From Sequoia sempervirens (taxonomy: Eukaryota; Streptophyta; Pinopsida; Cupressales; Cupressaceae): a DNA stretch of 64,000 nucleotides. This document shows positions 10,848 to 21,610 of the stretch, one piece after another. The stretch's first letter is position 1. Each line of letters opens with the position of its first letter. The stretch is taken from positions 702,857,360-702,921,359 of the forward strand of contig VDFB02270651.1 in assembly GCA_007258455.2 (NCBI GenBank), given 5' to 3'. Position numbers and translations under genes: made by a program. A model generated the notes under the pieces. The model made no database searches, was not told the origin of the DNA, and was given only the letters and a program-made list of their open reading frames with translations.

Positions 10848-11850
10848 AGCCATAGATAAGGAAATGAACTATTTGTAAGTATGGTTGCTTATCTGTGGCT
10901 TGCCATTTTGTTTTGGAAGACATATACTCACCTCACATTGTGTTTTCCAACTTGCAATCATAGAATGCATGTATATGGTTGCTGGAAAACATTGTGTGTT
11001 TACTATCAAAGCATAATAGTAGATTTGGATTGTCATGGCATTCCAACACCATGGTGATTAGAATGCAATGAAAAGCCATAGACAAGGTAATGAACTGTTT
11101 CTATGTATTATTTCTTATCTATGGCATGCCATCGTGTTTTGGAAAACATATACTCACCTCACATTGTGTTTTCCAACTTGTAATCACACTATCCATTAAT
11201 ATGGTTTTTGGAAAACATTGTGTGTTTACTATCAAAGAATAAATTGTAAATTTGGATTGTCATGGTGTTCCAACACAATGTGGTTTGGAATTCCATGACA
11301 ATCCATGAACACGAAAATGAACTGTTTCTATGTATGATTGCTTATCTATGGCTTTCCATTGTGTTCTGGCAGACATATAATCACCTCACACTGTGTTTTT
11401 CAACTTGCAATCATAAAATACATGTATATGGTTGTTGAAAAATATTGTGAGTTTACTATCAAAGCATAATAGTAAATATGGATTGTCATGGCATTGCAAC
11501 ACCATGGTGATTGGAATTCCATGACAAGCCATAGACAAGGAAATGAATTGTTTCTATGTATGATTGCTTATCTATGGGTTGCCATTGTGTTTTGGAAAAC
11601 ATATACTCACCTTACACTGTGTTTTCCAACTTGCAATCATATTGTGCATGTATATGCTTGTTGGAAAACATTGGGTGTGTACTATCAAAGCATAATAGTA
11701 AATATGGATTGCCATGACATTGTAACACCATGGTGATTGGAATGCAATGACAAGCCATAGACTAGGCAATGAACTATTTCTATTTCTTGTCTATGGCTTG
11801 TCATAGCATTCCAAGACCATGGTGTTGGAATGCAATGACAATCCATATTT
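10810..11850. repeat. Tandem array, unit about 226 bp, 4-5 copies, palindrome in each unit
   Basis: The phrase CATGGTGATTGGAAT(G/T)CCATGACAAGCC (here shown in parts) recurs near 10823, 11049, 11273, 11502 and 11728. Each unit also has TATCTATGG...TTGCCAT, TGTGTTTTCCAACTTGCAATCA and ACTATCAAAGCATAATAGTAAA. At each junction TTGTCATGGCATTCCAA meets its near reverse complement around a CACCATGGTG centre, so every unit boundary is itself a ~50-base palindrome. Confidence 0.8.
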
Positions 11851-11927
11851 AGAATTATGGTTTGATAGATTTTTTCAACAATCCATATTTACTATTTAGC
11901 CATGATGTTGGGAGCCATGACAATCCA

Positions 11928-12384
11928 TATTTACTATTATGCTTTGATAGATTTTTTGCAAGCATGCGTAGCTTGTTCAAAAGAACCTGTTTTAGGATTT
12001 TAGCCATAGCAGCAAGGAAGTGAACTATTTGATAGAATGCTTTGGTACATGTATGAAAAATGTGGTAGCATAGTGAACTATTTGATAAAATTTCTGAAAG
12101 AAATTTGGTCACGTGGTGATGGAATGCCATGACAATCCATATTGCTGCCTTGCTGCTATATGGATTGTCATGGCATTCCATCACCATGAGACCACATTTC
12201 TTTGAGGCATTTTATGAAACAGTTCACTGCCTTGTCTATGCTACCACATTTTTCATACATGTCTACCAAAGCATTTAATCAAATAGTTGAGTTCCTTGTT
12301 GTTATGGCTAAAAGCCTAAAACAAGTGCTTTTGAACAAGCTATGATTGCTTGCAAAAAATATATCAAAGAATAATAGTAAAATA
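11928..12384. repeat. Foldback element 3: 457-bp hairpin with perfect 28-bp inner stem
   Basis: Arm 12115-12142 is the exact reverse complement of 12158-12185, separated by a 15-base loop (TGCTGCCTTGCTGCT). Complementarity continues imperfectly outward on both sides. Examples are TACATGTATGAAAAATGTGG at about 12049 against CCACATTTTTCATACATGT at about 12244, and TTTTTTGCAAGCA at 11950 against TGCTTGCAAAAAATA at 12350. Each arm is about 215-225 bases. It looks like the parent form of the smaller foldbacks at 10.1 and 10.7 kb. Confidence 0.88.
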
Positions 12385-14937
12385 TTGAACATAGTAAAAC
12401 TATTAATGATAGTCCAAAAATCCAATCACATGAACTCAACATGTACCCCTTAAAAGGTAGTTTAATTACACTCAAGCATAGAGTAGTCATCATGATAATG
12501 GGCAATTGCCAAATCTTTGAAGGTTAAAAGTGAATAAGGATAATCCTATATTACTGAGATTGAGAATTTTGGACAAGCATATGAAGATACACAAACTGAA
12601 AACCAGTGATTGCTTCAATAGGTTACAGAGAGATGGTTATAACAACAATCTAGTATATGAGAAGGGGCATGAATCAATCGTGGACAGTGATAAATTCATG
12701 AAGCAACCAAGAGTTGTGGTGAAGTAGAAGGTAGAGCAGACCTATAATAGTGGTATGTAATGAATAGTCATCATAAGGACAAAAAGGAAAAAGTTATTAA
12801 AGGAAACCTTTGACAATCTATGGCAATCCCTTATGATGAAAACCATGAAAAGAGGATTGCCTTGCTTCCTAGGGTAGTCTTATCAATGAAATTCATTATG
12901 GTAGTCAAAAGCACAAAAGTTTATTAGACAATAAAGTCAAGGATAGTATTATCCTGAAGGTGAACATAACAAAAAGAAATGCTTGATGGAGTAACCACCT
13001 TAAGGAAATTCATGAGAAGCACTCTTCATCATCAAAGGTGTCTAGTCAATGAGATGAAAAGAGTAAATGACTATGCAATATCAAAGTATGAAAATGGAAA
13101 GTAAGACCTATGATGATGTTGTTTTATGATTGTTGAAAAGGTAGTTTTTCTAGAATAACAATAGTAGCAGTCAAATAATGATGTTGTCAGTCCCTACAAA
13201 GGAAGCTAGGGTAGAGTTTGAGAAGGCATTAGGTGAGGTTTTCAAAGAACAGTTAAGAGACAACAAAATCATAATGGTTGGCTCTCAAAATAAACACGAC
13301 ATTCACCATTCTCAAGGACAAAAAAGGAGAAAATTAAATGTAAGCATGGGACAATCATTCCAAAAGGATTACCACCATGATCAAGGAAAATCATTCAAAT
13401 ATCAAAGATAACATGTCATGGGCAGTGTTGAAAGCCAAATAGGAAGCAATGTGAAGGAATGATATGATACAATGGTATGAATGGATAGGTATGCCAATGT
13501 TCAAGAGTGAAATGATAGAGTATAGAGAAGGAAGGAGATAGAGGAATACTGCAACACAGACATAAAACAATGGTTTTGAGAAGGATAGTGTCATGAAGCA
13601 TATAGAGAGGTTTTTTATATGATAGGAAACCTTAGGGAAAATGAAATTGGCATGAGAAGTCATAAGATAGAGACATATGACAGTAAAAGGGGCATGAATA
13701 TCCATCAAATCATTATATAAAATCAAATTTTATCAAATGTTGCATTTACAAGTGCCTTGGTAGAATGTTGGAGTAAGTAGTAGGGGTAGTATTACATAAG
13801 TTATTGACTTGCTAAGTCGGTTAAGCCAAGGAGTAGGGCCGGTTTCTGATGAGTTTAAAACCCTCAAGACACAACTAAAGGGAGTGCCTTTCCACTGATT
13901 ACAGTAAGTCACCAACCAAATATAACAAAAATTAAACCTATTGTAAACTTTGCATAATGAACCTCATATATGGTTTAAGAACAAACTTGCAAGCATTAAA
14001 AGAACCCAAAACAACTTCAAACAAACTCAATGGGCTTGAAAACATGTAATTGATATGTAACCTTTAATTCTGACCATATAGATTTGATGTAGAATATTAT
14101 GCTTTTTACATTGGTTTAGATCCTTGTAGAAGCATGGAGATCTCATCAACAAACACCAATCATGTCTTTATGCCAAAAACCTATCCACTAAATACCTTTG
14201 AGTCACAACATCAAAATGTATCAGCCATCAAGAATAAAATGTGAATGATGAATGTGCAATGATAACTTGTTTAATACCTCTGACTTTGTCATGAAACAAC
14301 TCTGTCAAACTTTTGCAACAACTATCAATACTTTTTATAGCAACACCATGTGAACAAGTAATGAATGAACAACAAGGACTTTGACATGAATATCAACAAC
14401 TGATTTGGTTGTAGATCACCAAATGAATGAATAATATCTTTGAAACCAATCTATGACAACACAATGAAGCAACTCACTCTGCATGTAGTTGGAATCAAAT
14501 ACCTTTTGCATTACCAACTCCATTTACCTTTGACATCAATGACAAACAACATCAACATAGGCATGTCTGAAAAATGTTGAAGTATACATAAGGCATGTGG
14601 TCTGGTTGAAGTATACAAGTAGAACACAACATTATAACTCATACATTTGTCAATCACAACAACTGAGAACACTTTTATAACACTTTTCAAGCAAGAAGAG
14701 ACATATTTCAGACTTCTGTATGAACATGTTAACACTTGAGATCTATAAACACCAATTGTAAACCTCAATTATGTCTAAGAGTTAGAAGATAATGCATGCA
14801 TGAAATGAAACAAACTCACATTGAACATGGACTCTTGATATGGTTGTTGCCCTCAGTCTTTGATTGCATAACCTTGATATTTCCTTGATATTGGTCTTCA
14901 GATGGTATGGTGTTAATCTTGTTATGATAGATGAAGG
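12385..14937. other. Unrecognised sequence with short open stretches
   Basis: Two plus-strand stretches look like decayed coding sequence: 12530-12727 and 13178-13411, the latter lysine-, glutamine- and histidine-rich with no motif I know. Between them the same strand is full of stops. I cannot assign a family and see no terminal repeats. The rest, 13430-14937, shows no gene. Confidence 0.35.
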
Positions 14938-15355
14938 TATGTTTGAGCTGTAGATAGATAATGATATGCAAGATTTAGAAATATGAATGACCTAGGTGGA
15001 TGTAAAGAATAAAGGAATGCGACACATTGATTATATGCAAGCAAAGCATATAAATGGCTTACGAAAAGTATTTGATACATGGGAGGAAAGGATATGAAAG
15101 GCTGGATATGGAAATGAATGGAATGGAAAGGCTATGAAGTGATCATTTTTGAGTTGTAGATAGAAAATGATATACAAGATTTAGAAATATGAATGACCTA
15201 GGTGGATGCAAAGAAGAAAAGAATGCAATGCATTGATGTGATGCAAGGAAAGAATATAAATGGCTTATGAAATGTATTCAATATGGGAGGAAAGGATATG
15301 AAAGGTTGGATATGGAAATGAATGGAATGGAAAGGATATGAAGTGATCATTCGTT
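14938..15355. repeat. Tandem duplication, two copies of about 206 bp
   Basis: GATTTAGAAATATGAATGAC followed by CTAGGTGGATG at about 14971 recurs at about 15178. GGATATGGAAATGAATGGAA with GGAAAGG follows at about 15103 and 15309. The copies are about 88-90% alike by eye. No coding signal. Confidence 0.8.
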
Positions 15356-16163
15356 TCATTATAGAGTGGAATGAATCCCCCTTTGTTATTGGTTATGATT
15401 TTTGTAATCATCATAGGACAAACTGACTTGATACACACACATAAGAAAGACTCATGCCCCATTCCTCACTCTCCTTTGTACACAACAAGGTGTAGAGATC
15501 CTCGAGTTTCCTCAGAATGTGACAAGAAAAGAAAATATATAAAAAGATAATGATATTGATGAAGACAAGAGACAAGAGTTAAGATAAAGCACAAGCTGTC
15601 ATGCATGCAATATGAAAATGATAAATATGCAAGATCATGATAATGAAAAATGAAAATGCTAATGCATATGATAAGGTCCAGTGCACAAAATAGTTGTAGG
15701 ATGGAAAACACAGTGGGTTGTGACTCAGTAAAGCCCAATGTTTTAGAATGTTAAATAGTTTATGGTTTGTTTAAATGTGTTGCTCATAACAATGATAATG
15801 CAATGATAAATAAGAATTTAAATGATAATGATAAACATGATCTTATTCCTTAGTCAAGCTGAAAGCCATAGGAGATATGGATGGATAAGGATTAGTGATA
15901 TGGGTTAATGATAGGACATGTAAGGATACACCCTATATGGAGGATGAAGATAGATGGATCAAGATATGGAATGCTATGGGTGGAGGGAACCAATGACAAG
16001 GGAACCTAAAATGTTTGCTCTTATATAAAGGAGAAATAGAGGACCTATGGAGGACTCCAAAGATGGCATGCCAAAGTAATGACATGCCCCCATGGTAAAA
16101 GGCATGACAAGTTATAACGACATGACATGGATATGGAAGATAAATGGACATGAAAGGAAACAT
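15356..16163. other. AT-rich interval without recognised gene
   Basis: A purine-rich + strand with many ATGAT and GGATATGG phrases. I see no domain, terminal repeat or RNA gene. Confidence 0.4.
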
Positions 16164-16640
16164 GAGCATTTCCAACTATTGTTTTTGTAGTGTCTTTATC
16201 ATTAGAGTATGCAGAAGTTTCTTTTCACAAGCTCGTTAGGGAACTTGTCTGCCTTTTCAGATAAGACTTTCATGCCTCCACCTAACTGATTCTCTTTTTC
16301 TGTACTTGATCTGGTTTTTCCTTTTCCTTATCATCCATTTCCAATTTTATTTGTTCCATGGAATTACTAACTTCAAGAATTCTTGGATTCATTTGTTCAA
16401 CTCCACTTATAGCATCATCTCTCTCTTGCTTTTCTTGAACAAATTCATATGGAATAGAAAACCTTTCTAGTTAATCCACTTTTGCATTGCTATTTTCCTT
16501 TTGCACATACTACACATGCTCCTTCCTCCACTTCTCATGAGTAGAAACAACCTCTTCAGTCAATACATTACCTATCTCGTTCACATTGGTCTGCTTCTTC
16601 CCAAGTGTTTTTAGAGCAGATTCCTTTTTCATTACATACT
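16164..16640 (-). pseudogene. SMC2 (condensin) coiled-coil fragment, left palindrome arm
   Basis: Reverse complement of the better preserved SMC2 fragment at 20400-20889. On the minus strand it gives the same Lys/Glu-rich coil, including an EKENQLGGGxKVLSEK-like block and a GVEQMNP-like block, with stops. SMC2 is the ATPase subunit of condensin, which compacts chromosomes. This piece covers only part of the N-terminal coiled coil and cannot function. Divergence from the right-arm copy suggests the duplication is not recent. Confidence 0.75.
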
Positions 16641-17207
16641 TTCTAGTATGTCCTCATTTTTTTTATTACTAGCATGTCATACGGATTCGTTGTAGGCAAA
16701 GGGATATAGTTTTGAATGTATTGAATACTTTCATGTACCTTTGCAGTTTCTTTTCACCCAACTTTGAGAGTGTATTTATGATTACATAATCTATATGTTT
16801 CTTTTAACAAGTTATTTGCAATAAGTCTATTTATGATTACATAATTCATATGTTTCTTTTAACAAGTTATTTGCAACATGTGTATTTATGATTACATAAT
16901 TCATATGTTTCAAATAAGACTTTCATGTCTTCACCCAACTAATTCTATTTTTTTGCACTTAGATCTGGTTTTACAACAGTGAGTGGATTGCAACTTTTAT
17001 AACACCCTGTGTTTTCCAATCTGTAGTTTTACAAAATAGTATTCATGTAACTAAGACCTTTTGTTTTCATAAATGTATTGTGATATTTATTTATTTTATC
17101 AACTAGTGGATGACTCAATAGTTGCAAGTAAATAACAATTTTTTTCTACATGCCCGTAGTGCTATCTGTTACTGACACTTTTTCCCTTTTTTTGACAGTA
17201 CAACTGA

Positions 17208-17794
17208 AAATGTTGAACTCAAGGATTCACATAGGCCAGCTTCCCAGTGACAACCATACAAATAATGGAATTTCGTTCACTACAAAGAGGTTTCATTATG
17301 CTTTTAAATTCAATTATCAGATGATGGAGGATGTGATACGTAAGATCGATAGATTTTTGGAGCCCATGGAACCTGCACTCCCCTATTATGAGGCTAATGT
17401 AGCATGCGGGTTCCTCTCATAATCCATTGACCTACTCACAAATTGTACTACAGTTCGCATTCTATGTGCTAAGTATGTGTGGAATTCGGTGGTAAATCAC
17501 ACATAGCTTGGGGAAGCATTCCAAAGATATGATGTTGATCACAGTGTATACCCCATTGGTGGCATCTTTTCATGTTCATTGCTTGAATCATCCTCAGATA
17601 TGAGGTGTGTAAAAGAAACATTTAGCAATAGCCTACAACATGAGGGTCCTCATTTTTTTGACCAAGCAATGCAATTTCATGGTCATGTAGTGGAGCCCCA
17701 CATTGAAGAGGATATGCGGGAGATGTATCATGCTGTTTGTACATTGCTAGACCACCTCGTACCAGTTCTGACAAATAATCAAAACATTATTTAG
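17208..17794 (+). pseudogene. Unrecognised coding relic inside the palindrome's left arm
   Basis: One frame stays readable for about 195 codons with only two stops, TAA at about 17420 and TAG at about 17503. It has normal protein-like composition, for example DVIRKIDRFLEPMEPALPYY and EDMREMYHAVCTLLDHLVPVL. The mixed helix-like character suggests part of a large helical-repeat or scaffold protein, but I do not recognise the family. It has no counterpart in the right arm, so it was either inserted into the left arm or lost from the right. Its start and end are arbitrary. Confidence 0.5.
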
Positions 17795-17924
17795 TATCTT
17801 GGCATAGGATGCCCCTGCCGTTCAGATTAGGGCACAAATGTAAAGATTGAATTTGATTAGGATCCACAAAGACTTGTTAAATGAAAAATGGAAACTTGGA
17901 ATTTTAATTTGTATTTACTCTTTT

Positions 17925-18350
17925 GAAACACTACTGTTGAATGAAAGATATTTTGTATTACTCTTTATTACTATTTATTACTATTTATTACATGAATACT
18001 ATTTTGTAAAAATATAGATTGGAAAACACATATTTTTGTAAAAAATGCAACCCACTCACTATTGTAAAACCAGATCTACTGTTTTGAAACACTACTATTG
18101 AATGAAAGATATTTTGTATTACTCTTTATTACTGTTTATTACTATTTATTACTATTTATTACTCTTCATTACTCTTTATTACATGAATACTATTTTGTAA
18201 AACTACAAATTGGAAAAAATAGGGTGTTGTAAAAACTGCAACCCACTCATTGTTGTAAAACCAGATATACTATTTTTGAAACACTACTATTGAATGAAAG
18301 ATATTTTGTATTACTCTTTATTACTATTTATTACTATATTTTGTATTATT
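17925..18350. repeat. Diverged tandem repeat with TTACTATTTA microsatellite core
   Basis: The phrase GAATGAAAGATATTTTGTAT recurs near 17938, 18099 and 18293. It is followed each time by a variable run of TTACTATTTA/TTACTCTTTA units, and in the first two by a GCAACCCACTCA...TTGTAAAACCAGAT block. Unit length varies from about 160 to 195 because the microsatellite run differs. Confidence 0.75.
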
Positions 18351-18776
18351 GTTATTAATTTATTACTGTAATTCAATATGGACATTTAAAGGTGAAGTAC
18401 ATAAGATATATACAATGCAATATCATAGGTACAATTAACAAGGTATGAATGAGCAAGAAGTTTTTAGTAGATTGTGTCATGAACCTTGAAGCAATGGTAG
18501 GACAATCACCTCAAGATTTAAGTAAACCTATGGTTAGCACTCTCTTTTCCATTATGAATTTTATTCCCAATTTCATCCATGAAAAACTTCCTCAACCTGT
18601 AGATCTCGTTGTTAGCCACAACTTTACCAGGTGTTGAGGATAGCTTCAAGTTTTTACCCAAGCAACAATTGACAAAATTTGGCCTTACCAAATACAATGT
18701 GTTAAAAATCTCTTTGAAGTTATTCTAGAAAAGAGTTCTTAAGAATATAATGTGCAGTTTTCAATTTACCTTTTTG

Positions 18777-19003
18777 CATGAATTCCATATCTTTGATCGA
18801 ATATTTTGATCTTGATGACCTTCATCAAGAATGAGCAGACTTGGGCTCTGTAAAAGCAATTTTCCAATATGCTCAGCCTCTTGAGGAAGGCTCACATTTG
18901 CCTCACAATTTAGGTATACAAAAATATTGTAGCCAATAACAAGCACACTTTTTCTTCTATGCCACTCACGAAGCATCACCAAATGCCTCAAATTTTTCAA
19001 ATT
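18777..19003 (-). pseudogene. CLASSY/DRD1-type SNF2 helicase fragment, left copy
   Basis: The minus strand reads LREWHRRKSVLVIGYNIF, then GKLLLQSPSLLILDEGHQDQN and SKIW. The DEGH box preceded by a hydrophobic LLILDEGH, with a WH...SVLVIGY segment about 35 residues before, is the helicase motif II region as found in the plant CLSY1-4/DRD1 group of SNF2 proteins (DEGHxPR in typical members). That group recruits RNA polymerase IV or V in RNA-directed DNA methylation. Only about 75 residues remain, with no motif I, III or C-terminal helicase half, so this is a gene scrap. Confidence 0.7.
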
Positions 19004-19060
19004 TCTTCCCATGATTTGGTTTCTCTTAGCTAGTTTTATAATCTCTTCATATTCATAGTT

Positions 19061-19290
19061 AAATTTGAGGCATTTGGTGATGCTTCGTGAGTGGCATAGA
19101 AGAAAAAGTGTGCTTGTTATTGGCTACAATATTTTTGTATACCTAACTTGTGAGACAAATGTGAGCCTTTTTGAAGAGGCTAAGCCTATTGGAAAAATAC
19201 TTTTAGAGAGCCCAGGTCTGCTCATTCTTGATGAAGGTCATCAAGCTCAAAATAGCCGATCAAAGATATGTAATTCATGGATCTACAGGT
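19061..19290 (+). pseudogene. CLASSY/DRD1-type SNF2 helicase fragment, right copy
   Basis: Mirror image of the fragment at 18777-19003. It reads LREWHRRKSVLVIGYNIF, then GKILLESPGLLILDEGHQAQN and SKI. It keeps SPGLLILDEGH, closer to the usual family form than the SPS of the left copy. The readable frame continues into 19439, but beyond about 19290 the sequence is locally duplicated (ATGGATCAAAGATATGGAAT-like phrases at 19310-19360) and no longer helicase-like. Confidence 0.72.
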
Positions 19291-20399
19291 TGAGGAATTT
19301 CTTCATGGATCAAAGATATGGAATTCATGAATCAAAGATATGGAATTCATGGATCAAAGTTATGGTTAACAGTGGGATCTACAGGTTGAGGAAGTTCTTC
19401 ATGGATGAAATTGGGAATAAAATTCATAATGGAAAATAGAGTGTTGACCATGGGTTTACTTAAATCTTGAGGTGACTATCCTACTATTGCTTCAAGGTTC
19501 ATGACACAATCTGCTGAAAACTTTTGCTCATTCACACCTTGTTAATTGTACCTATGATATTGCATTGTATATATTTGATGTACTTCACCTTTAAATGTCC
19601 ATATTGAAATGTATTCCTTTGTGGGTTGTTATTTACTTTTGAAACTCATCCATAAACATAAAAAATTCATTACCATAGGTTTTTCCCTTTATCATTTGAC
19701 TTGACTATGCATTGTAACAAGGTCTACCATAATCTTCTTATGACTGATTAATTGTTTTGTTGTTCCCTTTGGTTTAACATATGACAATTGTCCTTGTCAT
19801 TGTGTTTTCCTTTTTGTGATATGATAGAGTTTTGAATGTATTGAATACTTTCATGAGATTCTAAGTGAGGTTGATGTAGCATGTGGGAAAAAAGCAGTTG
19901 CAAAGGTACATGAATGTATTCAATAAATAAATATCTCTATACATTTATGAAAGCAAAAGGTCTTAGTTACATGAATACTATTTTGTAAAACTATAGATTG
20001 GAAAACATAGGGTGTTATAAAAACTGCAACCCAATCACTATTGTAAAACTAGATCTAAGTGCAAAAAAAGAGAATCAGTTGGGTGGAGACATGAAAGTCT
20101 TATCTGAAACATATGAATTATGTAATCATAAATACACTTGTTGCAAATAACTTGTTAAAAGAAACATATGAATTATTTAATCATAAAAACACTTGATGCA
20201 AATAACTTGTTAAAAGAAACATATGGATTATGTAATCATAAATACATTCTCAAAGTTGGGAAAAAAGTAGCTGTAATGGTACATGAAAGTATTCAATACA
20301 TTCAAAACTCTATCCCTTTTCCTACGACAAATTCAAAAGAATCCCAAAAATATTTGTTATGAGAATTGTATGACATGCTAGTAACAAAAAAATATGAGG

Positions 20400-21610
20400 G
20401 CGTACTAGAAATTATGTAATGAAAAAGGAACCTGCTCTAAAAACACTTGGGAAGAAGCAAACCGAAGTGAACGAGATAGATAATGTATTGAAATAAGAGG
20501 TTGTTCCTGCTCATGAGACGTGGAGGAAGGAGCATGTGCAGTATGTGCAAGGGGAAAATGGCAATGCAGAAGTGGATTAACTCGAAAGGTTTTCTATTGC
20601 ATATGAATTTGTGCAAGCAAAGCAAGAGAGAGATGATGCTATAAGTGGAGTTGAACAAATGAAGCCAAGCATTCTTGAAGTTAGCAATTCCACAAAACAA
20701 ATATAATTGGAAAGGGATGATAAGGAAAAGGAAATACCAGATCTACATGCAGAAAAAGAGAATCAGTTGGGTGGAGGCATAAAAGTCTTATCTGAAAAGG
20801 TAGACAAGTTCCCTAACGAGCTTGCGAAAAGAAACGTTTGCATAGTCTAATGATAAAGACACTACAAAAACAATAGTTGGAAATTCTCAAAGTGGAGAAA
20901 AAAAACCGAAGAATAAAATTAACCAATTATAAAAGGAATTAAAACACAAGAAGAATTTGTCATGGTCAAAAGAAGAGGAGCTTAATGTTGTTTAGAGAGA
21001 GATGGAATCTAAAAGATAGGAATTTGATAAAACAAAGACAACAATGGAAGGTGTTGTTGCACAACTGATAGGTCAAAAGTTAAAGGTGTTGTTGCACAAC
21101 CGATAAAGGTCAAAAGTCAAAGGTGTTGTTGCACAACTGATAGGTCAAAATTCAAAGGTGTTGTTGCACAACTGATAAAATTTTAAGATGCCACAACAAT
21201 AGCTACATTGGAGGTTGGTGGATGAGGGAATTTTTGTAATGCGGTAGAGGATACATAAGATACAAGAAAGCTCCCACTTCAAATAGGACATCTACATATA
21301 TGAGTAATGATTATCCCTTTAAACAAAATCCAATCCCATACCATTTCCTCAACAACTCAACAATCACCAGCCAAATTGCTGAGCAATGGAAACACAAGGC
21401 TGCCACTATCTCTTGTTGCATATGAAGATGAAATTGAATCAACTATGCAATTTGTATTTCGTAGTGCACGAGTTTGTAGAAATTCAGATGCTACAAAGGG
21501 GATGTTTTTCAACCAAGTGGTCTTCCTATTGGTTGAAGTGACTAGCGAGGAGGTGAATTGTATGGGATTGGATTTTGTTTATAGGGATAATCGTCACTCC
21601 TCTATGTAGA
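20400..21610 (+). pseudogene. SMC2 (condensin subunit) pseudogene: N-terminal coil to hinge
   Basis: The + strand reads, with stops and gaps, YVMKKEPALKTLGKKQTEV (20410-20470), NGNAEVD then YEFVQAKQERDDA (20555-20640), EQMKPSILEVSNSTKQI (20655-20705), EKENQLGGGIKVLSEKVD (20752-20805), SKEEELNVV and EFDKTKTTME (20980-21055), RSKVKGVVAQLI (21110-21150), then IIPLNKIQSHTISS (21309-21350) and LSLVAYEDEIESTMQFVFRS (21408-21470). These match, in order, the N-terminal coiled coil and hinge of plant SMC2. A deletion after SDATK joins in another frame to GDVFQPSGLPIG, which corresponds to the SMC2 GDxFQPSGLLTGG motif. Several in-frame stops show it is dead. No introns interrupt the recognisable blocks, so a retrocopied origin is possible. 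Confidence 0.85.
21047..21177 (+). repeat. Minisatellite inside the SMC2 hinge relic (four copies, 34-38 bp)
   Basis: AAAGGTGTTGTTGCACAAC followed by an (A/T)GATA-type end recurs at about 21048, 21082, 21120 and 21154, joined by GGTCAAAAGT or a variant. In frame the unit encodes RSKVKGVVAQLI, a hinge-entry motif that occurs once in SMC2 proteins. The local multiplication arose in the relic. Confidence 0.85.

Larger units (their letters stand above)
16164..20889. repeat. ~4.7-kb imperfect inverted repeat (palindrome) carrying SMC2 and CLSY-like fragments
   Basis: The sequence from 16164 inward on the left is the diverged reverse complement of the sequence from 20889 inward on the right. Matching blocks: 16164-16810 with 20220-20889; 16810-17100 with 19925-20220; 18362-18640 with 19355-19615; 18775-18995 with 19061-19285. 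The spacer is about 65 bases at 18996-19060. The left arm is longer because 17100-18360 (an unrecognised coding relic and a tandem repeat) has no partner. Example of the outer match: TTATCATTAGA at 16198 against TCTAATGATAAAG at 20846. Arms look 80-90% identical by eye. Confidence 0.85.

Noticed and set aside
12143..12157. microRNA precursor in the perfect 28-bp hairpin
   Set aside because: The arms extend imperfectly for over 200 bases and belong to a multi-copy foldback family, so a foldback repeat is the simpler reading; kept only as a small-RNA possibility.
18449..18637. 62-codon frame in the left palindrome arm as a gene
   Set aside because: It is mirrored in the right arm (about 19390-19550) with disruptions and has no known domain.
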